From: Myxococcales bacterium
GTDB lineage: Bacteria; Myxococcota_A; Polyangia; Nannocystales; Nannocystaceae
Length of the DNA: 64,000 bases
Reading direction: 5' to 3'
NCBI GenBank assembly: GCA_020633295.1
Contig: JACKDW010000001.1
Location: 930,001-994,000, forward strand
Made by a program: the position numbers and the translations under genes. Shown here one piece after another: positions 1 to 9,446 of the stretch (the stretch's first letter is position 1; every line of letters begins with the position of its first letter). A model generated the notes under the pieces. The model had not been told where the DNA came from. It saw only the letters and a program-made list of their open reading frames with translations, and ran no database searches.

Positions 1-144
1 GACGGCGCGCGAGCGCGCGCGGCGACGCGCCTCGTCGCGACGACGAAAAAAACTCCCGCGCGCCGCAATTGATCTACGCCCGGCGGAAACAGAGGAGACG
101 AGACGCGCCGGGCACGGTACTCGCCCGCGAACAGGAGCTACATC

Positions 145-1206
145 ATGAACATCACGCGCACCCTCTCCCTTCTCGCCGCCTGCGCGCTCGCGACCGCCTG
201 CGACGGCGCGCCCGAGCCCGAGCTCGACGCGGAGCTCTCGGGCACCGAGCTCCGCGACGGCGCCGGCCAGGGCGGACCCGTCTTTAACACCCACCTCGTC
301 AACCTCACCGAGGTCCCCTCGCTCGACACCCTCGGCAACGCGATCAACGGCGTGTCGCTCGGCGGGGTCGAGGTCGTGTTCAACAACAACCTGGAGCCGA
401 TCCTCCCGGGCACCCTCAAGGTCCAGAACGGCACGGTCGAGGGCGTGATCGACGACGGCATGGGCGGCTCGCTCACGGTCAGCGGCTTCGACTTCCTCAA
501 GTCGGTCTGGCACCTCGACATCAACGGCTCGCCGCGAGACCTCCAGATCTCCGAGATGGAGTGGGGCGAGTTCTCGGGCCTGCACGCGCCGAGCGATCCC
601 ACCAACATCCTGATGCTCAGCCCCGATCGCCTCGTCTACTCGTTCCGCGATCTCGACAGCCCTCGCGAGCTCCACACGTGCCCCGCGGACGAGTTCGGGC
701 ACCGCTGGACGATCCTCTCGGGCGACGTCGACGTCGACGAGGACGGCGACCTCTACTCGATCGCGAACCGCGTCTACTTCGCCTGCTCGAAGGGCGCCGT
801 CGGCAAGTCGTTCGTGTTCGGCTACGGGCACGACCGCCCCAACGCGCCGTTCTTCGACATCCCGACGCAGAGCACCGCGATCGACATGGTGCGCGCCGCC
901 TACTGCGACGACGACCGCTCGTGGACGATCACCGGCGAGATGATCAAGATCGCCGACCGCGACGGCCACAACGAGCACGGCGCGAACATCCAGGGCTTCG
1001 AGAGCGAGGCGCTGTGGGAGGTCGGCGGGCGCCCGGTGTGCGTCAACCAGATCCGCAAGAACGACAACGGCCTGCTCGCGGCGCCGCTGAACTGCGGGTC
1101 CCTCACCGACCCCGACCCGATCCCGCTGTGCGGCGACGAGTCCCTCGACCTCTTCGCCACGTACCAGGACGGCTACATCTGGACGCGCACGCCCGCCTAC
1201 CAGTAG
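145..1206 (+). CDS. ADYC-type predicted lipoprotein
   Basis: 353 aa. The N-terminus is a lipoprotein signal (hydrophobic stretch, then ALATAC with the lipidated Cys near residue 19), so the protein should sit on the outer membrane or surface. The body has scattered Cys residues that may form disulfides. Near residues 250-300 it carries AAYC followed by DDRSWTITG and later GFESEALWEVGGRPVCVN, which resembles the ADYC domain found mainly in myxobacteria; that domain has no known function. A good ribosome site (AGGAG) lies 7 bases before the ATG. It stands alone, convergent with the cytochrome gene. The lipoprotein call is firm; the domain name is recalled from family knowledge and less certain. 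Confidence 0.75.
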   Translation: MNITRTLSLLAACALATACDGAPEPELDAELSGTELRDGAGQGGPVFNTHLVNLTEVPSLDTLGNAINGVSLGGVEVVFNNNLEPILPGTLKVQNGTVEGVIDDGMGGSLTVSGFDFLKSVWHLDINGSPRDLQISEMEWGEFSGLHAPSDPTNILMLSPDRLVYSFRDLDSPRELHTCPADEFGHRWTILSGDVDVDEDGDLYSIANRVYFACSKGAVGKSFVFGYGHDRPNAPFFDIPTQSTAIDMVRAAYCDDDRSWTITGEMIKIADRDGHNEHGANIQGFESEALWEVGGRPVCVNQIRKNDNGLLAAPLNCGSLTDPDPIPLCGDESLDLFATYQDGYIWTRTPAYQ

Positions 1207-1223
1207 ACGACGCGCGCGTCAGC

Positions 1224-1255
1224 TCGACCCGCGGGCGCCAGCGCCCGCGGGTCGA
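1224..1255. terminator. Bidirectional hairpin between convergent genes
   Basis: Perfect 15-bp inverted repeat (TCGACCCGCGGGCGC and its complement) with a 2-base loop, 17 bases after one stop codon and 17 before the other. There is no T tract, as is common in very GC-rich genomes, so termination is inferred from position and stem strength. Confidence 0.7.
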
Positions 1256-1272
1256 TCGCGACGAGCAGCTCG

Positions 1273-2052
1273 CTAGCCGCCCTGGAGGTGGGCGATGATG
1301 TTCGCGAGGTCAGCCTCGGAGACGTCCTTCACCTCGAAGAACGGCATCGGCCCCGGCGTCGAGTCGGCCATGTCCAGCGCGCCCGAGGGCGGCGGGCCCG
1401 AGGTCCGCACCTTCTGGGCGATGCGCCCGGTGGTGTAGCCCATGAGCGACGCCTTCGGGTACGCCGCGACCGCGCCGACCATCAGCGCGTTGTCGTGACA
1501 GATCGCGCAGGAGGTCGCGTACGCGTCGGCGCCGGCCGCCGCGTCGCCGCCACCGTAGGCCGCCTCGTAGGCCAACTCGTCGTCGAGCACCTCGGGCGCG
1601 ACCACGTTCGGGGTCGTCGCGTCCACCGACGAGATCGACTCCATGAACGACTTCAGCCCGACGAACGCGTCATCGCTCTCGGCCAGCGCCGTCCCGCCCA
1701 TCCAGCCGGTGACGCAGGCGTTGACCGCCGTCAGGAGATCGGCGCCGTTGCCCTTGAAGGACTCGTGGTACGCGATGTCCATGAACGTGTTGCCCGAGTG
1801 CCCCGCCTGCGTGCCGTCGTCGCTGTGACACGTCGCGCAGCTCACCTGGTTACCCGACGCCCCGAGCGCGATCGACTCGGCGCCGTCGTAGTACTTTCGA
1901 CCGTCCTCGCCGGCGGTCTCGCTGTCGCCGCCCTCGGTCGTTGAGTCCGTGCCAGCGCTGTCGCTGTCCGTCGTCGTCGACGAGCTGTCACCACACGCGA
2001 TCACAAGAATGGACGCGACCGCGAGCGCGGACGCTTGACGTAGTAGTTGCAT
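1273..2052 (-). CDS. Dihaem c-type cytochrome lipoprotein
   Basis: 259 aa. The start is set by an AGGAGG ribosome site just upstream; an in-frame extension 50 codons longer has no such site. A signal peptide ends in ILVIACGDSS, a lipobox, followed by a linker rich in Ser, Thr, Asp and Gly. Two covalent haem motifs are visible, CATCH and CAICH, each in its own cytochrome-c-like domain. The protein probably carries electrons at the outer membrane or in the periplasm. No partner oxidoreductase lies next to it, so the donor and acceptor cannot be inferred. The cytochrome call is firm. Confidence 0.88.
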   Translation of the reverse strand: MQLLRQASALAVASILVIACGDSSSTTTDSDSAGTDSTTEGGDSETAGEDGRKYYDGAESIALGASGNQVSCATCHSDDGTQAGHSGNTFMDIAYHESFKGNGADLLTAVNACVTGWMGGTALAESDDAFVGLKSFMESISSVDATTPNVVAPEVLDDELAYEAAYGGGDAAAGADAYATSCAICHDNALMVGAVAAYPKASLMGYTTGRIAQKVRTSGPPPSGALDMADSTPGPMPFFEVKDVSEADLANIIAHLQGG

Positions 2053-2473
2053 CGATCCTCCTGGGTGGAGCGAACTTAAACGTGACGACGCGCGCGACGT
2101 TACCGTCACCGTTCGCCACGCGAAGCATACCGACGTCGGCGCGTAAGGTCGCGGGTCGAGCTCGCGCTCGCCGAATTCAGCGCACCGTGCACGCGCGTGC
2201 ACACCCGCCGATCACGGGCTTGTGGACCTCGGGCCGCGGGCCCGAAGTAGACGACGCGCGCGGGCTGGACAGCCTGGGCGGCCCACGTCCGCATCCGCAG
2301 CTCTCGTCGCGCGTCGCGGCCATCGGCGCTCGTCCGCAGCTCGCGGCGCGCGGCGCTCTCGAGGGCGCGAACGCGCGTCGACGCGTCGACGCGACGACGC
2401 GCGCGCGTCCGCGCCTTGTCTGTCTTTTGAGACTGGTGACTCGATGCCGCGGCTCGTGCCGCGCGCGGGCGCC
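2053..2473. other. Non-coding stretch between cytochrome and sensor kinase genes
   Basis: About 420 bases hold the promoter side of the cytochrome gene and the 3' side of the sensor kinase gene. No convincing ORF is present. The only structure I see is a perfect 20-bp palindrome at 2374-2393. Confidence 0.6.
2374..2393. terminator. Palindrome downstream of sensor kinase gene
   Basis: CGCGTCGACGCGTCGACGCG is a perfect 20-bp palindrome about 80 bases past the stop codon of the kinase gene. It may be a terminator or a protein site; there is no T run and function is inferred only from position. Confidence 0.35.
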
Positions 2474-5400
2474 TCAGGTCAGCGCCGGGAGCGAGACCGT
2501 GAAGCTGCTGCCCTCGCCGCGCGCGCTCTCGACGGCGACCCGCGCGCCCATGCGCTCGCAGAGCTTCCGCACGATCGTCAGCCCGAGGCCCGCGCCGCCG
2601 TACTGCCGCGTCGACGACGAGTCGGCCTGGTGAAACGCCTCGAAGATCGCCTCGCGCTCCTCGTCGCTCATGCCGATGCCGGTGTCGCGCACGACGATGT
2701 CGACCCACGCGCGCCCGTCCCCGTCGACGCGCCGGCGGGCGCTGAGCGTGACGACGCCCTCGGCCGTGAACTTGTTGGCGTTGCTGAGCAGGTTGTAGAG
2801 CACCTGCCGGAGCTTCTGGGGGTCGCAGCGCAGGCGCCCGAGCTCGCCGGCGAACTCGCAGCGCAGCTCGTTGCCCGCGTACTGCAGCTGCGGGTGCACC
2901 GTGTCGGCGATCTCGCTCAGCAGCTCGTCGAGCGCGACCTCGATCGGCTGCAGCTCGAGCGTGCCGGCCTCGATCTTCGTGAGGTCGAGGATGTCGGCGA
3001 TGATGCCGAGCAGCAGCTCGCCCGAGCGATGCACGCGCCCGAGGTCGTCGATGATGTCGCCGAAGTCGCCGTCGGCCTGACGCAGCTCCTCGACGGTCAG
3101 CTCGGTGTAGCCGAGGATCGCGTTGAGCGGCGTCCGCAGCTCGTGGCTCATGTTGGCGAGGAAGCGGCTCTTGGCCCTGTTGGCCGCCTCCGCCTCGGCG
3201 CGCGCGGCCTCGAGCCGCTCGTAGAACAGCGCGTGCTGGATCGAGATCGCGGCCTGGACCGCGAGCACCTTCAGCGTCTCGAGCCGCGCCTTGGTGAACA
3301 CGCCGGGCGCGAGGCGGTTCTCGAGGTACAGCACGCCGAGGCTGCTCCCCTGGTGGAGCACGGGCACGCACAGGATCGACGCGGCGCCGCGCGTCGCGAC
3401 CCAGCGGTCCTCGCTGAACACCGGGTCGGCGGACGCGTCCTCGAGCACCACGGGCTCGCGCTTGCGGTGGGCGAGCAGCGCGATCGCGCTCGAGAGCGCG
3501 TCGCACTGCTCGAGCGGGACGCTCAGCGACTTGATCTGCCCGCCGCCGCGCGCCGTGTACTCGAGCTCGGCGACGAGCCCGTCGTCGCGCGCCAGCACGA
3601 GCACGCCGCGCTCGGCCCCCGCGTTCTCGACCGCGATCTGCATGATCTTCGTCAGCAGGCGCTCCAGGTTCATCTCGGTCGCGAACGCCTCCGAGGCGCG
3701 CATCACCGAGTGGAGGTCGATGACCTGGTTGAGCCCCCCGGCCGTCGTGCTGGTCCGCGTCGAGCTCCCGGTCGTCCGCCGCGGGTCGACGTCGCGGGAC
3801 AAGGTCGTCGTCAGCGGCTGCCCCGGCGCGCGCCCCTGCGCGCGCTCGAGCTCCGGGAACTCCTCGTCGAGCTGCGCGACCTTGGCGAACGCGCCCCAGC
3901 GCAGGTACAGCTGACGCGCGCGCGCGAGGTACGGGTGCGCCGCCTCGCTCGCGCCGGTGCCGAGGAAGAAGCGCCCGGCGAGCTCGCGCGCGAGCGCCTC
4001 GTCGTGGATGAAGCCGCGCGCGCGCGCCTCCTCGATCGCGCGCGTGTAGGCGACGAGCGCCTCCTCGCCGCGCCCGAGCGCGCGCAGCTGCTCCCCGCGC
4101 AGCAGCGCGACCTTGTTCCGGAGGTTCTCGGGGCAGCGCGCCGCGAGCTTCTCGAGCTCGCGCAGCGGCGCCCGGATCGCGCGGGCGGCCGCGCGTCCGC
4201 GTCGCAGCGCGGCCGCGATCAGCCCGCGCTGCACGAGCAATTCGACGCGCTCGAAGCTGAAGGACAGGTTGCGCTTGATGTCCGCCGCGTGCTCGTCGAG
4301 CAGCGCCTCCGCGTCGCGGTGACGGCCCGCGTAGATCAGCAGACGCGCGCGCAGCAGCGCCGTGATCGCCACGACCGTGCCGCCGCGCTGGCTCGCCACG
4401 CGCGTCAGGAACGCGCGCGTGTCGAAGTCGTCGTCGTCGAGCGAGTCCAGCGCGCGCGTCTCCCCTCGCAGCGCGCGGATCATCTGGTGCAGCGGCACGA
4501 CGTTGTCGATCGCCTCCGGCATGCGCACGCGCTCGCCGAACGCGCGCGCGGTCTCGATCGCCTCGAGCACGCGCTCGAGCGGGCGCCCGGCGTGCAGCAT
4601 GATCGTGCAGGAGACGTCCCGACACAGCGCCGCGTAGAGCATGCTCCCGCCCTCGAGCCCGCGCTGGAAGCCGCGCTCGGCGTGCTCGAGCCCGCGCTCG
4701 ACGGGGTGGGTCCAGTGCGAGACCATCGCCGCGTACAGGAAGCGCACGAGCGCCTCGATCGCCGGGTCCGGCATGCGCTCGAGGATCGAGAGCGCGAGCT
4801 GGCTGTACGACTCGGTCACGCCGAGATCGCCCGTCGCGGTCCCGACGAACAGGCCGTACGTCAGGTAGCTGGCGGCCGAGGTCGCGGTGTTGCCGTGGCG
4901 CGCCGCCAGGGTCGCCGCGCGCATCCCGAGCACGAGCATGAGGTTCTCGTCGTGGGACCAGGCCGCGCCGCTGATGCTGTGCAGCGCGTCGCGCAGGATC
5001 TGAACGCGGCGGTCGTCGGTGCGCGGCGCCTGCAGCAGCTCCGCCGGCGTGCGCCGGCCGATCGCGAGGCGCGCGCGCGCGTACTCCTTCATCACGGTGG
5101 CGAGGCCGGGGCTGCGCGGCAGCGGGGCGCCGAGCAGCGACATCGCCACGCGGCCGCGCGCGATCGCCTGCTCGTGCTCGCCGCGGTGCACGTGCAGCGC
5201 GACCCGCATGATCTCGATCTCGGCGCGCTCGAGCTCGTCGCGCGCGCGCCGGTGCAGCTCACCCCACAGCGCGCGCGCGGCCTCGAAGCGCGTCAACACG
5301 AACTCGCACGCGGCCGCGCTCCGCAGCAGCAGCCAGGCCCTGTCGTGGTCGCGCGACCACGCGTGCGCGGGCAGCAGGCGGCGGCTGACGGCGTAGTGCT

Positions 5401-7657
5401 CGGCCGCCGCGTCGAAGGCCGCCGCCGCCTGGGCCTTGCGCCCGGCGCTGAGGTTGAGCCACGCGACGCGCTCGCGCTCGCGCGCGTCCTCGATCAGCGC
5501 CTCGGCCCGGTTGACGTGGCTGAGCGCGTCGAACAGCTCCGCGCGCGCGTCGTCGCTGATCAGCCGCTTGAGCAGGAAGCGGCCGATCGCGAGGTGCAGG
5601 CGCGTGCGCGCCTCGGGCTCGAGCGTGCCGTAGACCGCCTCGCGCACGCGGTCGTGGAGGAACTGGTAGGCGCCGCCCTCGACGACGTTAATGAGCCCGT
5701 CCTCGAGCGCCGGCTGCAGCGCGCGCCGCACCGCCGGCTCCGCGCGGCCCTCGACCCGCGCGAGCGTGCGCAGCTCGCAGCGGACGCCGAAGCACGCGGC
5801 GAGCTGCAGCGTCGACAGCGTCGCCGCGCCCTGGGCACGCGCGCGCCGCTCGAGCACCTCGACGACGTTGTCGGTGATCGGCGCCGCGTCGATCGCCGCG
5901 AGCTCCCACACCCAGCGCCCGCGCTCGGCGTCGAACTCGAGCAGCCCCTCGCGGTGCAGCGCCGTCAGGAACTGCCCGACGAAGAACGCGTTGCCGCCGG
6001 TCTTCGCCAGCACGCGCGTCGCCAGCGGCGCGACGTCCTCGGCCCCGAGCGCGAGCGCGTCCTGCAGCAGCCGCGAGATCTCGAGCTCGCCGAGCGGGCC
6101 GAGCGTGACGGAGTGCACGACCTTGCCCGCGCCCGCGAGCGCCGCGAGCGCGGCGCGCAGCGGGTGCGCGGCGTCGACCTCGTCATCGCGGAAGGAGCCG
6201 AGCAGCAGCAGGCTGCAGCGCGCGTCGGCGTCGACCAGGATCGGCAGCAGCTCGAGCGTCGCGCGGTCCGCCCACTGCAGGTCGTCGAGGAACAGCACGA
6301 GCGGGCGACCCTGGCGCGCGAGCGCGTGGATGAAGCGCCGGAAGGTCTCGTGCATCCGGCTGCGCTCCGCGGTCGGCGAGAGCGCCTGCAGAGCGCCTGT
6401 CTCTTCAAACAGAGATGCGAAGTCGGGGAGCGCGTCGGTGACCACCCGGCTCGACGCGCCGACCGCCGCGGCCAGGCGCGCCCGCCAGCGCGCGAGGTGT
6501 TCGGGCGTGTCGGCGAGCAGGTACGTCGCGACCCGCGAGAGCGCGCGCAGCAGCCCCGAGTAGGGGATGTCGCGCTGCACCACGTCGTACTTGCCGACCG
6601 CCAGCAGCCCGCGGTGTCGCGCGAGGTCGCGCTGCAGCTCGTGCACGAGCGCCGTCTTGCCGACGCCGGCCGGGCCCTGGATCAACAGCAGCTCGCAGCC
6701 GCACGCGCGCACGCGCTCGAGCGCCGCCTCGATCTCCGCGAGCGCCTCCTCGCGCCCGTACAGCGTGTACGGCAGCTCGAACCACGACTTGTGATCCTCG
6801 CCCCCGAGCGCGAAGCCCTCGATCACGCCGCGCTCTCGCAGCTGACGCAGGCACTCGCGCAGATCGACGGCGAGCCCGTGGGCGCTCTGGTAGCGCGCGT
6901 CGGCGGCCTTCGCCAGCAGGCGCATGACGATCTCCGAGAGCTGCGCCGGCACGAACGCGACCCGGCGCGGCGACTCGGGCGTGAGCGCGATGTGGCTGTG
7001 GACCAGCTCGGCGGGATCCGTCGTCGTGAACGGCGGGCGCCCCGTGATCATGTGGTAGAGCGTCGCGCCGCACGAGTAGAGGTCCGCGCGGTGATCGAGC
7101 GGCCGGTTCATGCGCCCGGTCTGCTCCGGCGCGATGTAGGCGAGCGTCCCCTCGAGCGCGCTCGGGCTGCGCGGGCTCGCTAGCTCGCGCGGCAGCCGGG
7201 TCGCGAGGCCGAAGTCGATGAGCTGCACGCGCCCCGCCGGCGTCACGAGCACGTTGCGCGGGTTGATGTCCTTGTGGATCACGCGCTGCGCGTGCAGGCG
7301 CGCGAGCAGCTCCGCGAGCTGGACCCCGAGCTCGAGCGCCGCGAGCAGCCCCGGGCGCGCGCGCTCGAGGTGGCGCTCGAGCGTCTCGCCGCCGACGTCG
7401 CGCAGCACGAGCGTGTGCCCGCCGCCGCGCTCGTCGAGCTCGATCGCCTCGACGAAGCCCGGGTCCTCGAGGCTCGTGAGCAGCTCGTGCTCGCTCCGCA
7501 GCCGCGCGATCGCGGCTGGGCTCGCGCGCTCCGGCTCGAGGTGCTTGAGGATGACGGACGCGCCGTCACGACGATCGCGGGCGCGGTAGAGGACCGTCGT
7601 CGATCCCTCGTGCAGCAGCTCCACGAGCGTGAAGTGCTTGAACGTGCCCGCGTCCAT
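2474..7657 (-). CDS. Trifunctional Ser/Thr kinase - AAA ATPase - GAF - histidine kinase
   Basis: 1,727 aa signalling protein. Residues 9-280 form a protein kinase domain: VILK with Lys38, catalytic HKDINPRN (Asp130; Arg of the usual HRD is Lys) and DFG at 148-150. A P-loop ATPase domain follows, with GPAGVGKT at 328-335 and LFLDDLQWAD as Walker B. Then comes a long helical TPR-like region, a GAF domain roughly at 1290-1430, and a histidine kinase with phospho-acceptor SHELRTP (His1505), N box near 1624, DTGIG near 1656 and GGAGLGL near 1685. This is the known trifunctional architecture of myxobacteria and cyanobacteria. No response regulator gene adjoins it, so the output partner is unknown. 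No transmembrane segment is evident, so it is probably cytosolic. Confidence 0.93.
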   Translation of the reverse strand: MDAGTFKHFTLVELLHEGSTTVLYRARDRRDGASVILKHLEPERASPAAIARLRSEHELLTSLEDPGFVEAIELDERGGGHTLVLRDVGGETLERHLERARPGLLAALELGVQLAELLARLHAQRVIHKDINPRNVLVTPAGRVQLIDFGLATRLPRELASPRSPSALEGTLAYIAPEQTGRMNRPLDHRADLYSCGATLYHMITGRPPFTTTDPAELVHSHIALTPESPRRVAFVPAQLSEIVMRLLAKAADARYQSAHGLAVDLRECLRQLRERGVIEGFALGGEDHKSWFELPYTLYGREEALAEIEAALERVRACGCELLLIQGPAGVGKTALVHELQRDLARHRGLLAVGKYDVVQRDIPYSGLLRALSRVATYLLADTPEHLARWRARLAAAVGASSRVVTDALPDFASLFEETGALQALSPTAERSRMHETFRRFIHALARQGRPLVLFLDDLQWADRATLELLPILVDADARCSLLLLGSFRDDEVDAAHPLRAALAALAGAGKVVHSVTLGPLGELEISRLLQDALALGAEDVAPLATRVLAKTGGNAFFVGQFLTALHREGLLEFDAERGRWVWELAAIDAAPITDNVVEVLERRARAQGAATLSTLQLAACFGVRCELRTLARVEGRAEPAVRRALQPALEDGLINVVEGGAYQFLHDRVREAVYGTLEPEARTRLHLAIGRFLLKRLISDDARAELFDALSHVNRAEALIEDARERERVAWLNLSAGRKAQAAAAFDAAAEHYAVSRRLLPAHAWSRDHDRAWLLLRSAAACEFVLTRFEAARALWGELHRRARDELERAEIEIMRVALHVHRGEHEQAIARGRVAMSLLGAPLPRSPGLATVMKEYARARLAIGRRTPAELLQAPRTDDRRVQILRDALHSISGAAWSHDENLMLVLGMRAATLAARHGNTATSAASYLTYGLFVGTATGDLGVTESYSQLALSILERMPDPAIEALVRFLYAAMVSHWTHPVERGLEHAERGFQRGLEGGSMLYAALCRDVSCTIMLHAGRPLERVLEAIETARAFGERVRMPEAIDNVVPLHQMIRALRGETRALDSLDDDDFDTRAFLTRVASQRGGTVVAITALLRARLLIYAGRHRDAEALLDEHAADIKRNLSFSFERVELLVQRGLIAAALRRGRAAARAIRAPLRELEKLAARCPENLRNKVALLRGEQLRALGRGEEALVAYTRAIEEARARGFIHDEALARELAGRFFLGTGASEAAHPYLARARQLYLRWGAFAKVAQLDEEFPELERAQGRAPGQPLTTTLSRDVDPRRTTGSSTRTSTTAGGLNQVIDLHSVMRASEAFATEMNLERLLTKIMQIAVENAGAERGVLVLARDDGLVAELEYTARGGGQIKSLSVPLEQCDALSSAIALLAHRKREPVVLEDASADPVFSEDRWVATRGAASILCVPVLHQGSSLGVLYLENRLAPGVFTKARLETLKVLAVQAAISIQHALFYERLEAARAEAEAANRAKSRFLANMSHELRTPLNAILGYTELTVEELRQADGDFGDIIDDLGRVHRSGELLLGIIADILDLTKIEAGTLELQPIEVALDELLSEIADTVHPQLQYAGNELRCEFAGELGRLRCDPQKLRQVLYNLLSNANKFTAEGVVTLSARRRVDGDGRAWVDIVVRDTGIGMSDEEREAIFEAFHQADSSSTRQYGGAGLGLTIVRKLCERMGARVAVESARGEGSSFTVSLPALT

Positions 7658-7798
7658 TCGACCCTCGTCTCGCCGCGGCGTCGCGAGCCGCGGAGGGATT
7701 GTAGCCCGCGCGCGGGGCGAGGGCGCGGGGCGAGGGCGCGTGTCGAGGGCGGCGCGGCGACGCGCGGCGCGAGGCCGACCCGCGCCGCGCCGGCGCGA
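7658..7798. other. Short GC-rich spacer with imperfect tandem repeats
   Basis: About 140 bases upstream of the kinase start. Around 7709-7750 a unit like GCGCGGGGCGAGG repeats about three times with decay. No gene is seen; the kinase promoter must lie here. Confidence 0.4.
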
Positions 7799-8620
7799 TC
7801 AGGCCGCCTGCTCGGCGCGCTCGAGGTGCCCGCGCGCGAGCTCGTAGTTGTCGTTCTGCCACGGGTGGAAGTCCCTTCGGACATACTCGCGGATGCCCCG
7901 GAGGAACACCCGCCGCGCGATCGAGTCGCGCTCCTGGCGACGCAGCTGGCGGAGCGCGTCCCGCCAGCGCAGCTCGGGCTCCTGGCGCAGCAGCGTGATC
8001 GCGGCCGCGACCCAGAACCCGGCGAGGCCGAGCGTCGCGATCGTCAGGCCCGCCATCCGCAGCGCGTAGCTCGGGTTGACCTTCTGGAGCACGTCGAAGG
8101 CGACCGCCTTGTGCTCGATCTCCTCCGCGGCGTGCCACAGCAGCAGCGCGCGCACGCGCGGGTCGGCGTGCTCGAGCACCCCGTGCGCGAGCGCGCCCTC
8201 GGCCATGATCGCGGTGTAGTGCTCGAGCGCGACCGTGACCGAGAGCGCCATCTCGGGGCCGAAGCGCGGCTCGAGCCACTTGAACGCGACGCGCTCGTAG
8301 GCGCGCAGGAACCCGCGGATGTGGTAGCCCTGCTGCTCGAGCGTCGCGAACAGGCGCTCGTGCTCGTGCGCGTGGCGGCCCTCCTGGCCGAAGAAGCCCT
8401 TGACCTGGGCGCGCAGCGCGGGGTCGTCGAGCGAGTGGAAGTAGCGCTTGACGCTGCGCACGAAGAAGCGCTCGCCGAGCGGGAACAGCAGGTTGACCGC
8501 GTTGGAGATGTGCGTGGGGACAGCTTCGCCCGCCATCCAGTGACGCGGCAGGCCGTCGAATGGGAGCTCGAGGACGCGGGGCTTGACCTCGGGCCGGGGT
8601 CGCGTGGAGGCGTCTGACAT
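7799..8620 (-). CDS. Metal-dependent hydrolase family protein (PF10118-like)
   Basis: 273 aa. The sequence matches the family annotated as predicted metal-dependent hydrolases: EGRHAHEHERLF near residue 80, HYTAIMAE near 140 and WHAAEEIEHKAVAFDV near 175 give a His/Glu-rich helical pattern like a di-metal site in ferritin-like proteins. A hydrophobic segment lies near residues 200-220. The true reaction of the family is not established. The gene is divergent from a TetR regulator. Its AGGAG ribosome site is inside one arm of the shared operator, so binding there could block both transcription and translation start. Confidence 0.82.
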   Translation of the reverse strand: MSDASTRPRPEVKPRVLELPFDGLPRHWMAGEAVPTHISNAVNLLFPLGERFFVRSVKRYFHSLDDPALRAQVKGFFGQEGRHAHEHERLFATLEQQGYHIRGFLRAYERVAFKWLEPRFGPEMALSVTVALEHYTAIMAEGALAHGVLEHADPRVRALLLWHAAEEIEHKAVAFDVLQKVNPSYALRMAGLTIATLGLAGFWVAAAITLLRQEPELRWRDALRQLRRQERDSIARRVFLRGIREYVRRDFHPWQNDNYELARGHLERAEQAA

Positions 8621-8671
8621 TATTGACTCCTGTTCAATAACTGTATAGCGCGTATTGAACAGGAGTCAATA
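8621..8671. promoter_or_regulatory. Paired operator in divergent hydrolase/tetR promoter
   Basis: A perfect 19-bp inverted repeat, TATTGACTCCTGTTCAATA at 8621-8639 and its complement at 8653-8671, with a 13-base spacer. Each arm is itself a half-palindrome (TTGA-N7-TCAA), so it looks like two back-to-back TetR dimer sites. It starts immediately at the hydrolase start codon. Confidence 0.8.
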
Positions 8672-8696
8672 GTCGAGTTGGCTACACTCTCCCCGC

Positions 8697-9374
8697 GTGC
8701 CCGAGAAACCCAATTCTGCGCCCTCACCCGCGCCCAGCCGCGCGAGCGCGCGCAGTCGACTGCAGGTCGATGAGCGCCGCGAGCAGCTGCTCCGACTCGG
8801 GATCGAGTTGTTCGGCGACCGCAGCTATGACGAGATCTCGGTCGACGAGATCGCGCGCGCCGCCGGCGTCTCCAAGGGGCTGCTGTACCACTACTTCCAC
8901 GGCAAGCGCGGCTACTACGTGGCGGCGATCCGCTACGCCGCCGACCAGCTCGTGCAGAAGACCGAAGAGGCAGGCGAGCAGCTCGGCGCGCAGACGCCCT
9001 CGCTCGAGGGGCTCACGCTCGGCCTGCGGGTCTTCCTCGACTACGTCGAGCGCCACGGCAACGCCTACTCGACGCTGCTGCGCGGCGGGCTCGGGACCGA
9101 CGCCGAGGTCATGGCGATCGTCGAGGACGTCCGGCTGCGCTTCATCGCCGGGATCGTCGAGCGGCTCGGCGTCGACCCGCCCCCGCCGCCGCTGCGGATG
9201 ATGCTGCGCGGCTGGATCGGCTTCGTCGAGGCGGTCAGCCTCGACTGGCTCGACCACCGCGACGCCGAGGTCGCCGAGGTCGCCGAGCTGCTCGCGCGCA
9301 CGCTCGCGGCCGTCCTGCTCGCGCAGGGCGTCGAGACCCCGCTGCGGCGCGACAACATGTCCAGTGAGACATAG
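8697..9374 (+). CDS. TetR/AcrR family transcriptional regulator
   Basis: 225 aa, GTG start. The N-terminal DNA-binding domain reads RREQLLRLGIELF...SVDEIARAAGVSKGLLYHYFHGKRGYYVAAI (residues about 24-75), a textbook TetR helix-turn-helix. The C-terminal part is the variable ligand domain. The gene is divergent from the metal-dependent hydrolase, and the 51-base double dyad between them is its likely operator, implying autoregulation and control of the hydrolase. The ligand is unknown; lipid or fatty-acid-like ligands are common for such pairs, but nothing here proves it. Confidence 0.9.
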   Translation: MPEKPNSAPSPAPSRASARSRLQVDERREQLLRLGIELFGDRSYDEISVDEIARAAGVSKGLLYHYFHGKRGYYVAAIRYAADQLVQKTEEAGEQLGAQTPSLEGLTLGLRVFLDYVERHGNAYSTLLRGGLGTDAEVMAIVEDVRLRFIAGIVERLGVDPPPPPLRMMLRGWIGFVEAVSLDWLDHRDAEVAEVAELLARTLAAVLLAQGVETPLRRDNMSSET

Positions 9375-9397
9375 CGTCACGCGCGGGCCAGGGAGGC

Positions 9398-9430
9398 GCC
9401 GGCGCGCCCGCGCGCGCCGCGCGCGCCGGC
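9398..9430. terminator. Hairpin between convergent tetR and MDR genes
   Basis: Arms GCCGGCGCGC (9398-9407) and its complement (9421-9430) around a 13-base loop, in the 72-base gap between two converging genes. No T tract. Confidence 0.5.
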
Positions 9431-9446
9431 CCGCGGCGCGCCCGCG

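Noticed and set aside
2106..8617. Very long ORFs opposite or in other frames of the sensor kinase (up to 1,653 codons)
   Set aside because: High GC removes stop codons; the products are almost only Arg, Ala, Glu, Leu and Asp and contain no domain.
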